Positions 44,697-57,032 of a DNA stretch of 64,000 bases are shown piece after piece. The translations under genes were made by a program, and so were the position numbers. The DNA is from Gymnopus androsaceus JB14 (Eukaryota > Basidiomycota > Agaricomycetes > Agaricales > Omphalotaceae), in NCBI GenBank assembly GCA_009733575.1, contig ML769423.1:62001-126000 (forward strand). The letters run 5' to 3'. The notes under the pieces were generated by a model. That model saw nothing but the letters and a program-made list of their open reading frames with translations, was not told the origin of the DNA and did no database searches. Numbering within the stretch: the first letter of the stretch is position 1; each line of letters begins with the position of its first letter.

Positions 44697-46846
44697 GAAG
44701 GTTAAGATAGAGCGGCACGTAAGAAGGGGGCATTTGATGCGAACCTTTATAAAGCCTTTACAATACTCTAATTCAGAAGGTGCACGTTCGTCGCTCCTAC
44801 CAATCTCGGAATCTCAATGTCCTAAAACGGAAGGCTATAGAAACGTTGTCGATTGAGTTTCCCCTGTCTCGAAGCGGCCGGAAAATCGCAAGCCCTACAT
44901 ACTCGAAGTTCGGAATACAGTTTGAATGCCGATATGAGTTCAGGGCTCGAAGAAGCTTCTCCAAGTCAAGTCGTTTGACGAGCGCATATTCCCGTAAAAA
45001 AGCGGTAGACTTGCTTTGAATAGCTGTACTTTTAATTAGTACAGAATTACACTGCTTTGTGCATATGGTCGCTTTAGAACGTTGCCTCCCGACACCTCTG
45101 AATCGAATAACGTGGCGTGCCTGATTAGCCTAGATCTCCACGTGAAATTTGACTCCGCCTCGGTGACTCCTCTCATGGCGACACGTTTGCGCGTAATCAA
45201 ATTGTACAAGGAGACTACATCGACTTGGAAGAGATTATCCGGATTCAAAGTTTGTTCAACACTTTGTCCTTTTTTCCTCAAACTAACTTTTCCAGTTACG
45301 ATTTTCATGGAAAACTGAGGAGAATGTTCGAGAGTATGGACCCTTTTTCATCTATCACATCCAATCCGCAGTTAACACGTCGCAGAGAATAGAGATCTAA
45401 CAGACCCAGAAGAGATCGAAAAGGCTTTGAAACTCGGTGAATACATAAAGAATGGTGTGTAACTTGCCTTTCAGACCTAGAGCCGCGTTGACTTCTTGGC
45501 TCGCAGAAACTTTGGCTCTGTACTCGTTGCGTAAATACCGCCATCTAAAACGAAGTTATCCTCCCAATGACAATCCTTCATGACATCTGTAATGATTTGG
45601 CCTTGGCTATATCATTTCTCTGCCATCTGTCATCCAAATGAACCTTTCCGAATCCTTCTCCTTCTCCCTTATGCCGTTCAGGCCCGCGACAAAGGCAGAA
45701 AGAACTCTCATTCAGAGATCAACTAAGTTTGCCAGTCTCCTTAGGAGTACGTCCTCCTAGCGGCCTCTATTATTGTATCTGTTGCTTTCCGGTGTTGTTC
45801 GTTTCTTTTACTCGCTATCTTTGGCAAGCGTTCGACTGATGATAGCTGGGGCTTGATTGTAGTCCATTCAGTGTATCACACATTCCGTGTACTTTGTATA
45901 ATAGACAATTGAACGGACCTTCAGGCTAACAGACGTGTGCAAGGGTGCAGTGGCGTTGATGGTTAGCTTGACGTGGCTGTTTCCGCCGCTACCTCGTCAA
46001 AGATAGCTCTTCCGGGTATAACAGCAATAGCAAGCCAAGTCTCCTTTTTGTTCTACCTTTGATTGCCTCGGATCGCTTTCTTCAATGGCCGCTCGATTGA
46101 ACGGCGGCGGGGCTACCTGGCAAGCACGCACGCGCGGTGGGCTGTGAATGCAGCACTTGATTCAAGGAGCCTTTAGAAGTCTCTTTGGACATACTCCCGC
46201 CTTCATTTCCAGTCAGTACATCCGGGAAGAGCCTTTGACTGGCCTCCAATTTTACTATCATAACATCTATCACCAGCACTGACTCAACTATCGCGTTCAT
46301 CCGAGTCTGCTACAAAGATGAAGCACAATCTAGATAGAGTTTAATTATCGGCGCAGTTGAGAGCATTTTTTCCATTCATTCCATTTCATCACAATCTAGG
46401 TCGATTAATCGATAGATTCTCTGACTTGAAACCCGAGGGATTGGTGGGAAGGGTTCATAAGGGTTCATAAGGGTTCATAAGTCCCGACAATGTACCGGTA
46501 TTCGTCGAGCCGGGATGTCAAAACGAGGGAGAGAAGCTCTCTATCGATGGTCGATAGTCGATCCAGACAATGTCCTTCTCCTGTTCCCCTTGGCCTTCGG
46601 TGTACACAGCACAGTCCACGCATAGATTCCTCCAGAACTGCCAAGCATCGTTTGGTTCTGTGAAAACAACTGCTATTCAAGTACAGAACAAAGCATCAAG
46701 CAGTTCACAAACTTTAAAAATACAGCTTAGTCCCTGCCGCCTGCAACAGCCTATGTTGTATTCTCGAAAAGAGTAAAATGACCGCGGATCTTATATACAA
46801 GCTCTAGGATGATCTACCATCCCACAGGTTGGTTGAATTGAGATGC
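44697..46846. other. 2.1-kb intergenic stretch
   Basis: Apart from the transporter promoter, only short open frames without recognisable features are seen. A triple direct repeat of GGGTTCATAA occurs at 46449-46480. No RNA gene or element ends are visible. Confidence 0.45.
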
Positions 46847-48164
46847 CTAGTTCAACGGGTTGGCTTCCAAGAACGATAGCAATTTTGCTGGTGTTAAATT
46901 AAAGGAAGCCTTGTCGCAGTCCAGACCTGCTTCTGACGGCCAACAATGTTGAAAGTAGTTGAGGGATAATTGTAAAACCTGTAAAAATAGGAAGGAATAG
47001 CACCGCGCCCAATAGTCATCGTAACACTAAGCACAGCAGCCATAAATAAGATATGCACACCTTTCCGATCGTGTAGAGACGCTGTAGCGTATTTGTATAT
47101 GGGTCAGTGGTGGTAAATTGAGCCACAGCATCTGAACTTGAGTTTAAGTATTGCACGTTCCTCTTTGCCCATGATTCAGCAAAGCTGTCGATATTAGGGG
47201 TGCGGTAGTCTGTACTGCCATCGCGCTCTGTTTGCCCCAAGTAGGGGATCGTGGTGTCGTTGTACCCATGAGAGATGAGAATCGGAATCTGCCTTTTCGG
47301 ATTGCAGGCTGTAGATGTATCAGACGCGTCCACCCCGGGAAGTGTATCGGGATACAAGGCTGCGGAGATTGTGGCGAAGGCGGCAAAGCGCACATTTATT
47401 GAAGGTGTGCACGCAAGGAGATTTGTCTGGGGAATAGAATTACTTTCTTTAAAAAGCGGCGGAAAGAGAAACAACCCACAAAGCCCCCGCCGTTTGACTT
47501 TCCAGTCGCATAAAACCTCTCAGCGTCAACAGCAAGATTAGCAGAGACCTCGTCGAGTATCGTGCTCGTGAAACCAATCTGGAGCAATATTTAAGAAAAG
47601 TAAGGGTGAAGTTGTTTTTGAGCGCTACATCGTCTACGCCATCAGCCGCGTACGGTGCACCTTGCCAGGAGTTCTCCTTTTGTCCACCGTCTCTCCCTTT
47701 ACCCAGTGATGCTTGTGGGTATACAGCAATAATACCTGTCTTCGTATCAGCACTGTAATATGAACAACAACAGCAAATCATAAGGGAACATACCAAGATC
47801 GTTGATCGTCATACCCGTATCACTCAACTGCGAGATCGTCTCTTGCTGAGAGCTTGTTCCTCCATTCCCATGAAATGACAAAACTACAGCATGATTCTTG
47901 TCCTTGTCGTAGTCGGAAGGGAGATGGACGAGATAGCTTCTGCCTGCGAACTCCCCGTCCGTGATATTCCGGGTTGCGTGGTTGGTCGAATCAAAGGAGT
48001 AGATGCTGGTCGAGGAGGAGGAGGCTGTATTTAGAGTTAGCCGTAGCGTAGCGTGAGGAATGGTCATCATAGTCACCTCGATTTAAGAGACCCATATTAA
48101 TGGGCCTGGCCATAACGAGAGTCATCGGTATCGTGATCCATGAAAGAACGAAAAAACAGAACAT
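46847..48164 (-). CDS. secreted PHB-depolymerase/feruloyl-esterase-like hydrolase (CE1 type)
   Basis: The start at 48164 gives a signal peptide (MFCFFVLSWITIPMTLVMA), spliced across a 52-nt intron to ASSSSTSIYSFDSTN. The mature part shows RSYLVHLPSDYDKDKN and VVLSFHGNGGTS (oxyanion region), then VYPQA, NSWQGAPYAADGVDDV, the nucleophile elbow YATGKSNGGGFV with the catalytic Ser, and PILISHGYNDTTIPY as Asp-box context. It ends HCWPSEAGLDCDKASF...EANPLN. This is the Esterase_PHB/LpqC family; fungal members include feruloyl and acetylxylan esterases that detach side groups from plant cell-wall polysaccharides. Several short GT-AG introns are needed. Substrate preference cannot be decided. Confidence 0.85.
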
Positions 48165-48879
48165 CCGAGCCTATGAAATTATAGGCCGACCTGAACATTT
48201 TATGAGATTCTTTCATGGAGGGTTGGACTATGCACGTACCAGCGGACGAAGATGCGAATAAAAAACGGAAGGGAAGGGGAAGACTAGCTTGAGTTGCAGT
48301 GATTGCATATCAGCTTTTAAGTTGTTGGAAATGAATTCTTCATTATCTCGACAACTTGGTGGCGGTGAATATTCTCGGCGAAGATAAACTCGCGTATCCT
48401 TTCTGAAAGCAAAATCCACTGTACTTAAGGGTGGATATCCTTAATGTAAGATGAAGAAATTCCAATTACAGTACACCCATCAGCTGAGCTGAGGACTGAT
48501 GATTTTCAAGCTTAGCACTCTTCGAAGCGGTGCTTGGGCGCCAAATACACTGATATCCATCTCCGTGCCATTGAGCCTAGGCGTCAGCCATGCTTGCCAG
48601 CGAAGGCAGGGTACATCATGTACATATCTTAATGATGAATTGGAGGTCTGGGCAGACAAACGAAATTGAGTGACGATACAACTTCCTGTGTGGAAAACAA
48701 AATGAGGAATGTCGTGCATGCAACCAAAAACGATTAGCGAGTGTAAATTCAAAATCCTGGTGGATGTAGAATATGTCCTGTGCTTGAAATACAGTATGAT
48801 GTATACATGCGGAAATAATAACAAGACAAACATGAGAGAAAACATATCGGACAAAAAGGGACTCATCGCATGTGTACAT
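48165..48879. other. convergent or spacer region, no gene seen
   Basis: The 5' region of the esterase gene and the 3' region of eIF1A. Minus-strand open frames at 48480-48995 are not supported by splicing or similarity. Confidence 0.45.
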
Positions 48880-49530
48880 CTAGATATCATCAATATCCAC
48901 CTCTCCTTCGTCACCAAACTCGAATGTACACTCTCCATCTTCCTCGCCAAAAGTATCCGTCTCGTTGATCTTGGCGTTTTCGGGCAATTCACCATAAGCT
49001 TTAACTGTGAAGAGAAGGTTAATTATCAACACGAGGGGAGATCAGCGATGAAACGCACGATTTCGAGCTTCGTCAGCGGTATACTTTACAATCACATCCG
49101 CCTTGTCATCCTGAAAGTCCCGCAGAGATAAAAGCACGATGTCTCCCTGGTTAATCCAGACCTAGGAATGGTCGATTGAAAAGATCGCCGAAACAGATTA
49201 TGGTAAAAACACACTTTTTTCCGCATCTTTCCTCGAATGTGCGCTAACCGTTTCTCTCCATCGAAACACTGCGCCTCCAGACGACCATTTCCAAGCATTT
49301 TGGTGACTTGGGCATATTCCTGCCCGTCTTCCCTGAACACAAGTTCTCGCTTGTCATCATCGTTTTCGTTCTTTCCACGACGGCGATTTTTGCCTCCCTA
49401 AATCGATCGATATGAGGATTTATCCAGATAAAAGTCCAGAAGATCGAATAAGCACCTTTCCCTTGTTCTGTAGAAATAATGGTCAGCAAATCGGCAGAAA
49501 AAGAAGCGATAGAAAACTTGCCTTTGGCAT
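48880..49530 (-). CDS. TIF11: translation initiation factor eIF1A
   Basis: Exon 1 is only ATGCCAAAG (49530-49522); exon 2 is a 12-nt micro-exon (49467-49456); exon 3 starts at 49397. Joined, they read [20 protein letters not shown], the basic eIF1A N-tail. The OB-fold follows: [58 protein letters not shown] and [17 protein letters not shown]. The tail is acidic ([23 protein letters not shown]), as in the family. It promotes scanning and start-codon recognition on the 40S ribosome. The first intron starts with GCAAGT, a GC-AG intron; the others are GT-AG. Confidence 0.95.
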
Positions 49531-49925
49531 AGTAGATGTAAAAAGTAGGTCTCTGGTTGTCGCTTGCTTTTATGAAAGGTGACTAGAGAAACGAGTGGAC
49601 CTCTGATAAGATCAGAAGAGGAGAAGGGTAACCGATGGAGGTGGATGTTTGACGAACGTTGAGTCAAATTGGCCACAGCCCGAAGCTTCCACAAATAACA
49701 AGGACAAACAAACTATACAAGTAAGGTCAAAGCGAGCCATCTCAGTGCAGAGTGTCACGCTGCTCGAATATGGAAACAAACTGAATTCCTCTACATCTAG
49801 CTATAGCTACACTAAAAAGTACAAACTGGACAGTGAATAATGATAAACAGGAAGCATAAGGTAACAGAATTAAAACACCAAGAAAACAAGCAAGGAAAGA
49901 TCGAGGTTGTGAGATACGATATGAT

Positions 49926-51086
49926 CTATAGTATTCGTTCCATCTTCGCCAGTACGAGATCTATGCTGCGAATAAGAGCGTTCAGATGTTTAGGTAGGAT
50001 AGTAACGGATTTCTCATTCGATTGATTGCCATAGATAGTGTACTGTTCTTCCAGAGCCTTTTCCAGAGCGAATGGAAGACTGAGTGTAATACGAGTGAGT
50101 TGGATAGTGAGACGAGAGCGACCAAAGATGTTAAAGTAGGACAGCTGCTGCATTTCTTGCTGTACTTCGAGCAGTCGCCCGAGTTCTGCGTGTAAAGCGT
50201 ATACGCATGTGCGACAGGCTAAGCAATGAAATGTCAGAGTTGGACGATAACAAGAAGACAGGGACGTACTGAGAGCCCGCTCTCGTATGGTTTGAAGAAT
50301 GGTGAGAACGGAATTGATACCGTCATCCCCCAAAGTGAGTGAGGGATTGTATTCACTAATGGCTGCTGTAGACAGGTCAATACAAAGTCACCAACGTGTA
50401 AACCCACTTACTTAACAGAGTTCTCATCACTTCAAGATCTCCGTCGAGAAAGTCATTGAAGATACCGATAACAACGCCACGGAACGTTTCCTCAGCGTGA
50501 CCAGTAGGCCTAGTGGCAAAGACGTCGTATTTTGTAAAAGGCGAACGACGATCGTATAATCTTTTGGACGAAGGCGTACTCAGGACGTCGTACGCTACCG
50601 CGATTTTCTGAAATGCCAAAGTAGCATTCGTTTTATTCACGGGAAATTTACTGTAAACCGGTCAGATTCAGACAAAGCAATCGGCAGATAAGTACTAGAC
50701 ATACTCGGGATGACACGCTCTACTGCGTATCAGATACGCTCTCCGTAAAGTAAGCTTGTCAATAGTCTTGGATTTATCGACGCCAAGGACCATATATAGA
50801 TCATCATTGTCCAAGATAACGTTGAGAGTTTTATTTCGTTCTTCTTCCACGCGAGAGTTCTTCACGGTCGAATCAACCTCTTCAGAAGACGGTCTATGTG
50901 ATTTTGGGGATTCAGAGGGCTCGGATTTCCAGGTCAGATACTTTCTCTGATATCCTCTAATGTCCCTGTCCTCTTCCTCGTCAATAGGGAGGTGAAAATA
51001 GGTCGTAGCTGAGATAAGTAAAACAGTTAGTTAGTGAACATAATCGACGATGATTACATACCTGTAGATAATGCATGAGAAAACAT
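49926..51086 (-). CDS. J-domain (Hsp40-like) protein with N-terminal J domain
   Basis: The start is MFSHALSTATTYFHLP at 51086, spliced within the first nine codons. The J domain reads DLYMVLGVDKSKTIDKLTLRRAYL, then the HPD tripeptide, whose Asp codon is split by an intron (CATCCCGA|T), then KFPVNKTNATLAFQKIAVAYDVLS. HPD stimulates Hsp70 ATPase. The C-terminal half (about 220 residues) is helical with no Gly/Phe or zinc module, so it is a class C J protein. It ends SIDLVLAKMERIL at 49926. The client or compartment is unknown. A plain read of the genome shows HPE; splicing restores HPD. Confidence 0.87.
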
Positions 51087-52380
51087 ATCTTTTAGCCCTA
51101 AGGCGCAGCACGAAAAGAAGTCGGGACGCCCTCAGCGTAAAAGATTGAAAGTGAAATGTAAGGATGAAGAAATGGGTTTTTGCTGTGCGCGCAATCTCAA
51201 TTATGTAAAGCTGCTTTCATGTGAAATCCTTATCTTTCTTGATCTTATCGAGCTTTCACACCTCGTCCCTGAACCTTCAAGAAATCTTTTGTAACTCAAG
51301 CTCAAGTCCCATCTCTTTACCCTCTTGATATCCTGGATATATCGAAAACACAGACTTTCGAACTGTGAGAAGCCATACTCAATCTGCCTTTCCTTTATCT
51401 GGGCCATAGGCTAGACTAGACCATTGCAACCATTCTTCCGACATTGGCCGCAGTGGACTATAAAATATCGATAGAAAAGCACCTCAAGCAGCACAAGCTC
51501 TTTGTCGCTTTGCTATGGCCTATGTACCATGGGAACTTTATGGTACCGTACCTGAAGACTCCTCACGCTAGCTCTTCCAAATATATGGTAACGTGGTTCG
51601 CGGAGAAATAAACAATTCTGCCCAACAACGGTGAACTCCCAGCATCCTCGAGAACTCAAGATTTGTTATTGGCCCTGGTAGTTCTACTCTGGAAACGATG
51701 TGAAGGAATCAATTGGTGCGACCGGGCCACTACACTCGAAATATTGTGTGAGCTCGTATAGTAACTCACGTGGTAAAAGGTTATTGTGGGTCGTTCATCC
51801 GCCCTTGCATAAAATGCACTCCTACACGTTCCACAATCGCGTTTCATCTTACAGATCCGTCAACTTCGGGCACAGTCACAGGAGATGTGCAAGCCTCGTC
51901 CGAACTTGGTCCGCTGGAAGGCGCGTCGCGGCGTCGGCATCGAGAAATCTTTTGCCGCCATCTCATGTTTTTCAGAGTGCCGCAAAAGCGTGCTCTCGTG
52001 TGTTTGGAGACGCGTCTCTACTTATCCCTTCTTGTTTATATTGTGTTCCATAATATATTATTAATTCCGATATTTCGCTTGCGTGTATTGCAGCATCCTG
52101 TTGGCAACTTGGCATCCAGAGTGCGTAAACTGCGTAAACGCCGAGCAACGAGTGGGTGTAAGTAAGGTACAGTCATGATATGATGAGAGAATGCTGCCGG
52201 ACAACTGCCGTTGTAATTCAATTATTGGGGTCTGGAGACTGCTTGTCCTGCCCGGTGACCCAGCCCTCTCTTTTTTTGTTCAGCTGGACGTAGTGGAGCG
52301 TCCAAATTCCTTCCTACGCAATCCCTACAGCCATTATCGAGGCAACGCAGACTTGATTAGCAACCAAAGACGGATCCCTC
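51087..52380. other. 1.3-kb intergenic stretch
   Basis: Divergent promoters of the J-domain and membrane-protein genes are expected at its two ends. Open frames in the middle (51700-52165) are short, overlap on both strands and match nothing I know. Confidence 0.45.
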
Positions 52381-54620
52381 ATGAAGCGAGCAGTTGTATT
52401 AGCCTTGGCTGCTCTGCAATTGGTGCAGGCTAGCGGTAAGTTTCCTTTGGTTTTATAATTAATCTGTCGCTTATACTTGGGTCTACAGATCTCTCTAGCA
52501 CACTTGACCCAACTACAGTCTCATCTTCGGCCACATCTACTACTTCCTCGGCTTCTTCTACTGCTTCTCCCAACTTCATATTACTGGAAGTCTCCTCGAC
52601 CGACGTTGAAACCTGCTCTTCATTTTTCACGGCTTCTTGGTTATACGATGGTGTATTACCAGCTAAAGGCTTTACGCTTTCTGTAACGAATATTAACGTT
52701 ACCCAAATGTCGGCTCCTGCTACTCCTTCTACCAGTGGGATCGTCACAGGCAGAGAGATCATCCCATCCGTAGCTTCAGGCTCAGTTCTCTCCACTGGCA
52801 CTGTATCTGCTCCCCCAGGAAGTTCTACACCACTACCAGGCTTAATCGAATCGCTAACAACTGCACTGGATCCAAGTGCCCAAAATTCTTTCACATGGAA
52901 CCAGGTCAACCTTCCGCAAGGATGGTATCAAATTTTGGCGACTGCGACCGATGCAGGTGATACTTCGGGTGGTGTGGGTGGCGTGTTCTCTACGTTTAAC
53001 GCGACCAGCTCGTCCTTTTTCATTCGGAATGGCAGTGACACTTCCTGTCTTGCAGTCATCGGTACCAGTACAAGTACAGGCACCACTAGTCCAACTAGTT
53101 CGTCGGGTGCATCTACGAGTACTGGTGGCCAATCATCTCCCACTGGCGGTGTCGGTAGCCTCAGTTCTACTACTCATGTGAACCGTGGCGCTATCGCTGG
53201 TGGCGTTGTTGGTGGATTAGCTGTTATTATCGCTGTTATAGGCGTGTATCTGGTCTACCAGCAAGGACGCCGTAAATTTTCCAAGGATAGAGATGGCCTT
53301 GATAATGATCCGAGTAATTCACCGAGGCCCAACATCGGTAAGTGGGGGGCCTTGGGATCATTCGATTCTACCAAAGGCTCTCGTTCGACGCCAAAAGATC
53401 AAGTGGACCCAGTTACGGCTCTGAATACTGCAGCCAATAGCCGTACTCCGAAATCTAGTGGTTTCAATCTAGGTGATATGGGATTAGCTGCATTGGGTCT
53501 TGCTAAATCACAAGATAAGAATGCACCTCCATCCGCGTTTACGGCCGCCAAATCCAAGCGAAGCCGTCGCTCTTCTCGACGACACAGTGGGACCACAGAG
53601 TCAGGGGGAGACATAATGGGTACATCTTTCAACTCTTCCTCCTTCTCTGGAGATGGTCCTTACGACCCTTATGCCAATATGGGCCGCGGGTATACCAGCA
53701 TGAGTACTAGAGAGACCGAAGAAGAATTCGCCTACTCTCCTCATGAGGGCAAAGGCGTACCGATGCATAACCTTTCCCCTATGAGTTCTCCAACCGAAGA
53801 GCCATACCAGGCATATCAGCCCTCGAGTAGTGAATCACTCAGTTCAGGTGCTCCAGGTGTTGGTACTATCCCCAACGCTTACCATTCATCACCTTTCATC
53901 ACACCACCGCCATCCGAACCCACCTCTAGACATAATTCCCGTTCATACTCGAGGACCTCACTGCCTCACGCCTCCAGCCCGACCCAGACATTCGGTGGAT
54001 TTGGGCATGCGGAATCTTCAAGCTCCTCCGATTTCCAATCCAACCGAGCCCGAGCGCAGTCTCAGCACGTTTCTCCAACAACTTCGCCCCGTTCTATACC
54101 TCGCGCACCAGATCTACCGGAATATGCTCATCATCAAAAACGGGCATCTTCTCCCGACGCCCTCGTTTATACTCTGAACCGCGAGGCGTCTCAAACTGGC
54201 TCATCATTGAGTAAAAATCAAGCCAAACGCACACCTCGGAAACCTGTTCCTTCCTATGTACCGCAGGGAGTGCCAGATGAGATCTCCGGGCAGCCTTCCT
54301 CTCCGAGTTCACCGATGTCGCCTGTATATACTTTTAACGGTGGTAGCAGTAGTTCCACCAAACCAGCGAAGGCAGGACCTACTCGACGAGCAGCACCGGC
54401 TCCACCATCCGAGTCGGCTTCATCGTCGTCGTCCTCCTTCCACCGCGCAAATCCTCATACTTCACATCTACATTCACTGGAGCACAAGGAGTCTGCGCAT
54501 TCACTTGCTTCGTTGAGGAGTATGGAAGGTGATTTGAGAGGGTACAGTTCTGTAGTTGGGAAGGAGGGAGCAAAGCAGATGCATGTTCTTATCCCGGATA
54601 TGCCCCTACCACAGAATTGA
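52381..54620 (+). CDS. single-pass membrane protein with Ser/Thr-rich ectodomain (unknown function)
   Basis: Exon 1 (52381-52435) is a signal peptide, MKRAVVLALAALQLVQAS; exon 2 (52489-54620) holds the rest, 728 residues in all. The outer part is Ser/Thr-rich with a small beta domain (CSSFFTASWLYDGVLP...FTWNQVNLPQGWYQILATATDAGD). One membrane helix (GGVVGGLAVIIAVIGVYLVY) lies at about residues 250-272 and is followed by a basic stop-transfer (QQGRRK). The cytoplasmic tail is long, disordered and Ser/Pro-rich. This architecture recalls wall-stress sensors (Mid2/Wsc-like) and Skg6/Axl2-type proteins, but no diagnostic domain is seen, so the role is left open. Confidence 0.8.
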
Positions 54621-54849
54621 TCGAAGGGCGAATTTGGATGAGAGGGACTTTTTATGTTGAGTTGCTTTGATTTATACTTTTCTTGTTTGCTTTCAATGGC
54701 TGGAGTCTCCACATACTCTATCTTCATTGCTACTCCTTCGGTTCAAGTGATGTTTATAGGTATCTTGAACTCTACTATGTTGCTGTCGTTATTATTACTC
54801 TGTGTAGTTGTATCGACTAGTATTATTCCAATTCTATAAGAGTGTATAA

Positions 54850-56205
54850 TCATAACGTTACAGCGGCTCTGATGTTCCCTCTATGTATGTCTTCCTTGGG
54901 CGGTATTAATATTCTCAGTTTCCCCGACCAATCTAGACGCAAAAGCTTCTCACTCAGCAACTCCTTTACACCATCCAGAACTTCGTTCATAACAGCCACC
55001 ACCTGAAGGATTATATTCACCCTCTCGAGTGCAGCAAACTCTGGCCGAGAGAGCAGCGCATCAAGTGCAGTCCAGTGGTCCCATTGATCAGTTTCGAGCG
55101 CGTCGGAATGCTCGATGGTCAGATCAATCGTCAAACGACGCAAAGGGTACATTTTTCGATTGTGGTTTAGAAGAGGCTCGAACAGGCACTGGAGCCAGGG
55201 GATCGGGGTGTATGTGTCAGTTTGCTGAACAGTAACCAGGTTTACGCGTTCAAGGTTGGGCGTATACCCGAGATGAACAATGCTAGAGTCTGCGAAAGTA
55301 AATGAGATTATCAGTAAAATTCAAGGGACGTGACTGGTTTTGGACGCACGTTGGATTCGATATGGGCCCATCAACTCCAGCTCTCGAAGACTGTTCCCGA
55401 CATACTTCAACATAAAAGCAGTTCCCTCAAAATCGGATAACGTTGAGCGATGAATCTGCAAGGATCGTAGATTCTGAAATTCGAATGGGCAAGAGTCTTG
55501 TTGAAGCCATGCGGTGAAGGAGCGAAGATTGAGCTGATGGAAGTGCAGCAATTGGTCCAGCTGGATAGACCGAGGCGGAGGATAATCAATAGCAGTACCT
55601 TCCGAGTTCGACTCCAGAAGAGTGGAAACCGGCACGTTCCAATTACTGCAGTTGATAAAGGAGAGCTTCAGCACCTTCAGATGCGACATACGACCCAACA
55701 AGGATGTCAATTGAGTGAAGGTAGGGATAGCAAACAGAGCAAGGTTAAGTCGAGTTGTTGAGGATGCACTGAACAAGCTCGTCAACGCATCCCTCAACAA
55801 AGGAGAGAGTGCGAGCCAATTAACTCTGTGAAGCGACAGACTGTTTACATTGGTGAGCATGCGAATCAGTAAAGCCTCAGAATCATGCAAGACTTCCTGG
55901 TTAATCGTCGATTTTGGTTTCTCGAACGTCCGAAGCTCCAGAAACCGGACATACGAAGCTAGTCGCGGGGTTTCACTGAATAATTCAATGAAGCGTTCGT
56001 TTGCCTTCATATAGGCTTCGCAATGCGCGGCGTAGTCTTCATGGTGCGAATTGGGGGTTCTGAGAACGATACGTTGAAAGATGCCGCGCTGCGAAGCAGG
56101 AGCCCAGGCTCTGCCAACTAGCGCACAATTGAGGAGGGTAGATTTTTCAGAGTAGAGGTTATCGAGGATAGCTTCTACAAGCTCGTTGGGTAATGGAATC
56201 GTCAT
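54850..56205 (-). CDS. F-box protein, intact family member
   Basis: Two exons (56205-55350 and 55289-54850) give 431 residues. The F-box is MTIPLPNELVEAILDNLYSE then STLLNCALVGRAWAPASQRGIF, nearly the same as in the 33-43 kb cluster, while the target-binding part has diverged (RLASYVRFLELRTFEKPKS, MSHLKVLKLSFINC, YVGNSLRELELMG). Exon 2 holds VHLGYTPNLERVNL. Conserved F-box plus divergent C-terminus is the usual pattern of SCF adaptors in expanding families. It lies 12-18 kb from the other members. Confidence 0.87.
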
Positions 56206-57032
56206 GAGAGTCTGAAGAGAAAGTAGGCGCTTAGTGGCAATGCCGGACGGCAAATGTCAAAGCAGTACTTACGAGACGCCACTCAGAGCGGATTATACTA
56301 GCTCGTATATGGTTGGCTACAAATCGATATAGTCGAGGGTGTATCGATTGAAGGGGGTGAGAGTGGTGAGCCATTGGAGTTTACCCTCACTATTTATACG
56401 GAACGATTCTTATTCGGCTTTCGGTAGTCGGAAAAATTGATAGCTACGGCTACGGGCCAAGTAAGTTTACAGCTGCGGCGACTGCATGTGTACTTAAATA
56501 ATGTCGGGAAATATATTAAATGTACTAATATGCCAGGGTCCTTAAACCAACCCTCGCTACGGAGACAATCACACTCAGGCTGTTGAAAATTAAGATCTGT
56601 TGAAGGAAGCGGTAAGATGGCCTCCAATCTGCATTTGGTCTCAACTAATGCAATTTTACACTTTGACTCCCGTATCCTCACCACAGTATTTCATATTAAG
56701 TCTTGATACCGTATGGGTCTTGTCTCATGGTTTCAACATTAGATTCTTGAATCTTAGCTTTGCTTATTTGATATTACTTTTCCAGTTAAATACTTCATAG
56801 TTACATCTGAGAATAGAATGGTTTCTTGATCCTTTACTCCCATCATCGACCCGACGCCTGCGCTAAAATCCTTGCACAGGCATTACGTTTAACAAGATCG
56901 AGACTGAAACAGGACCTGCTTCATATAATACATAATAAAATTCTTCTCCGTATGAATTTGGGATGGATAGATACCTTACAAAAATGCCCCAGGAAATTCG
57001 AACTAAATCGTACTTGCTAGGCGCAGTATGGG
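56206..57032. other. F-box gene upstream region and spacer
   Basis: AT-rich; a 96-codon minus frame at 56394-56684 and a plus frame at 56826-57020 are unsupported. No repeat or RNA gene is seen. Confidence 0.45.

Noticed and set aside
46449..46480. Triple GGGTTCATAA repeat considered as part of a tRNA or telomere-like array
   Set aside because: No tRNA arms are present, and three copies of a 10-mer do not make a telomeric array; it is a minor tandem repeat.
50600..50735. Apparent HPE instead of HPD in the J-domain protein
   Set aside because: An intron begins after CATCCCGA and the next exon starts with T, which restores the GAT codon for Asp.
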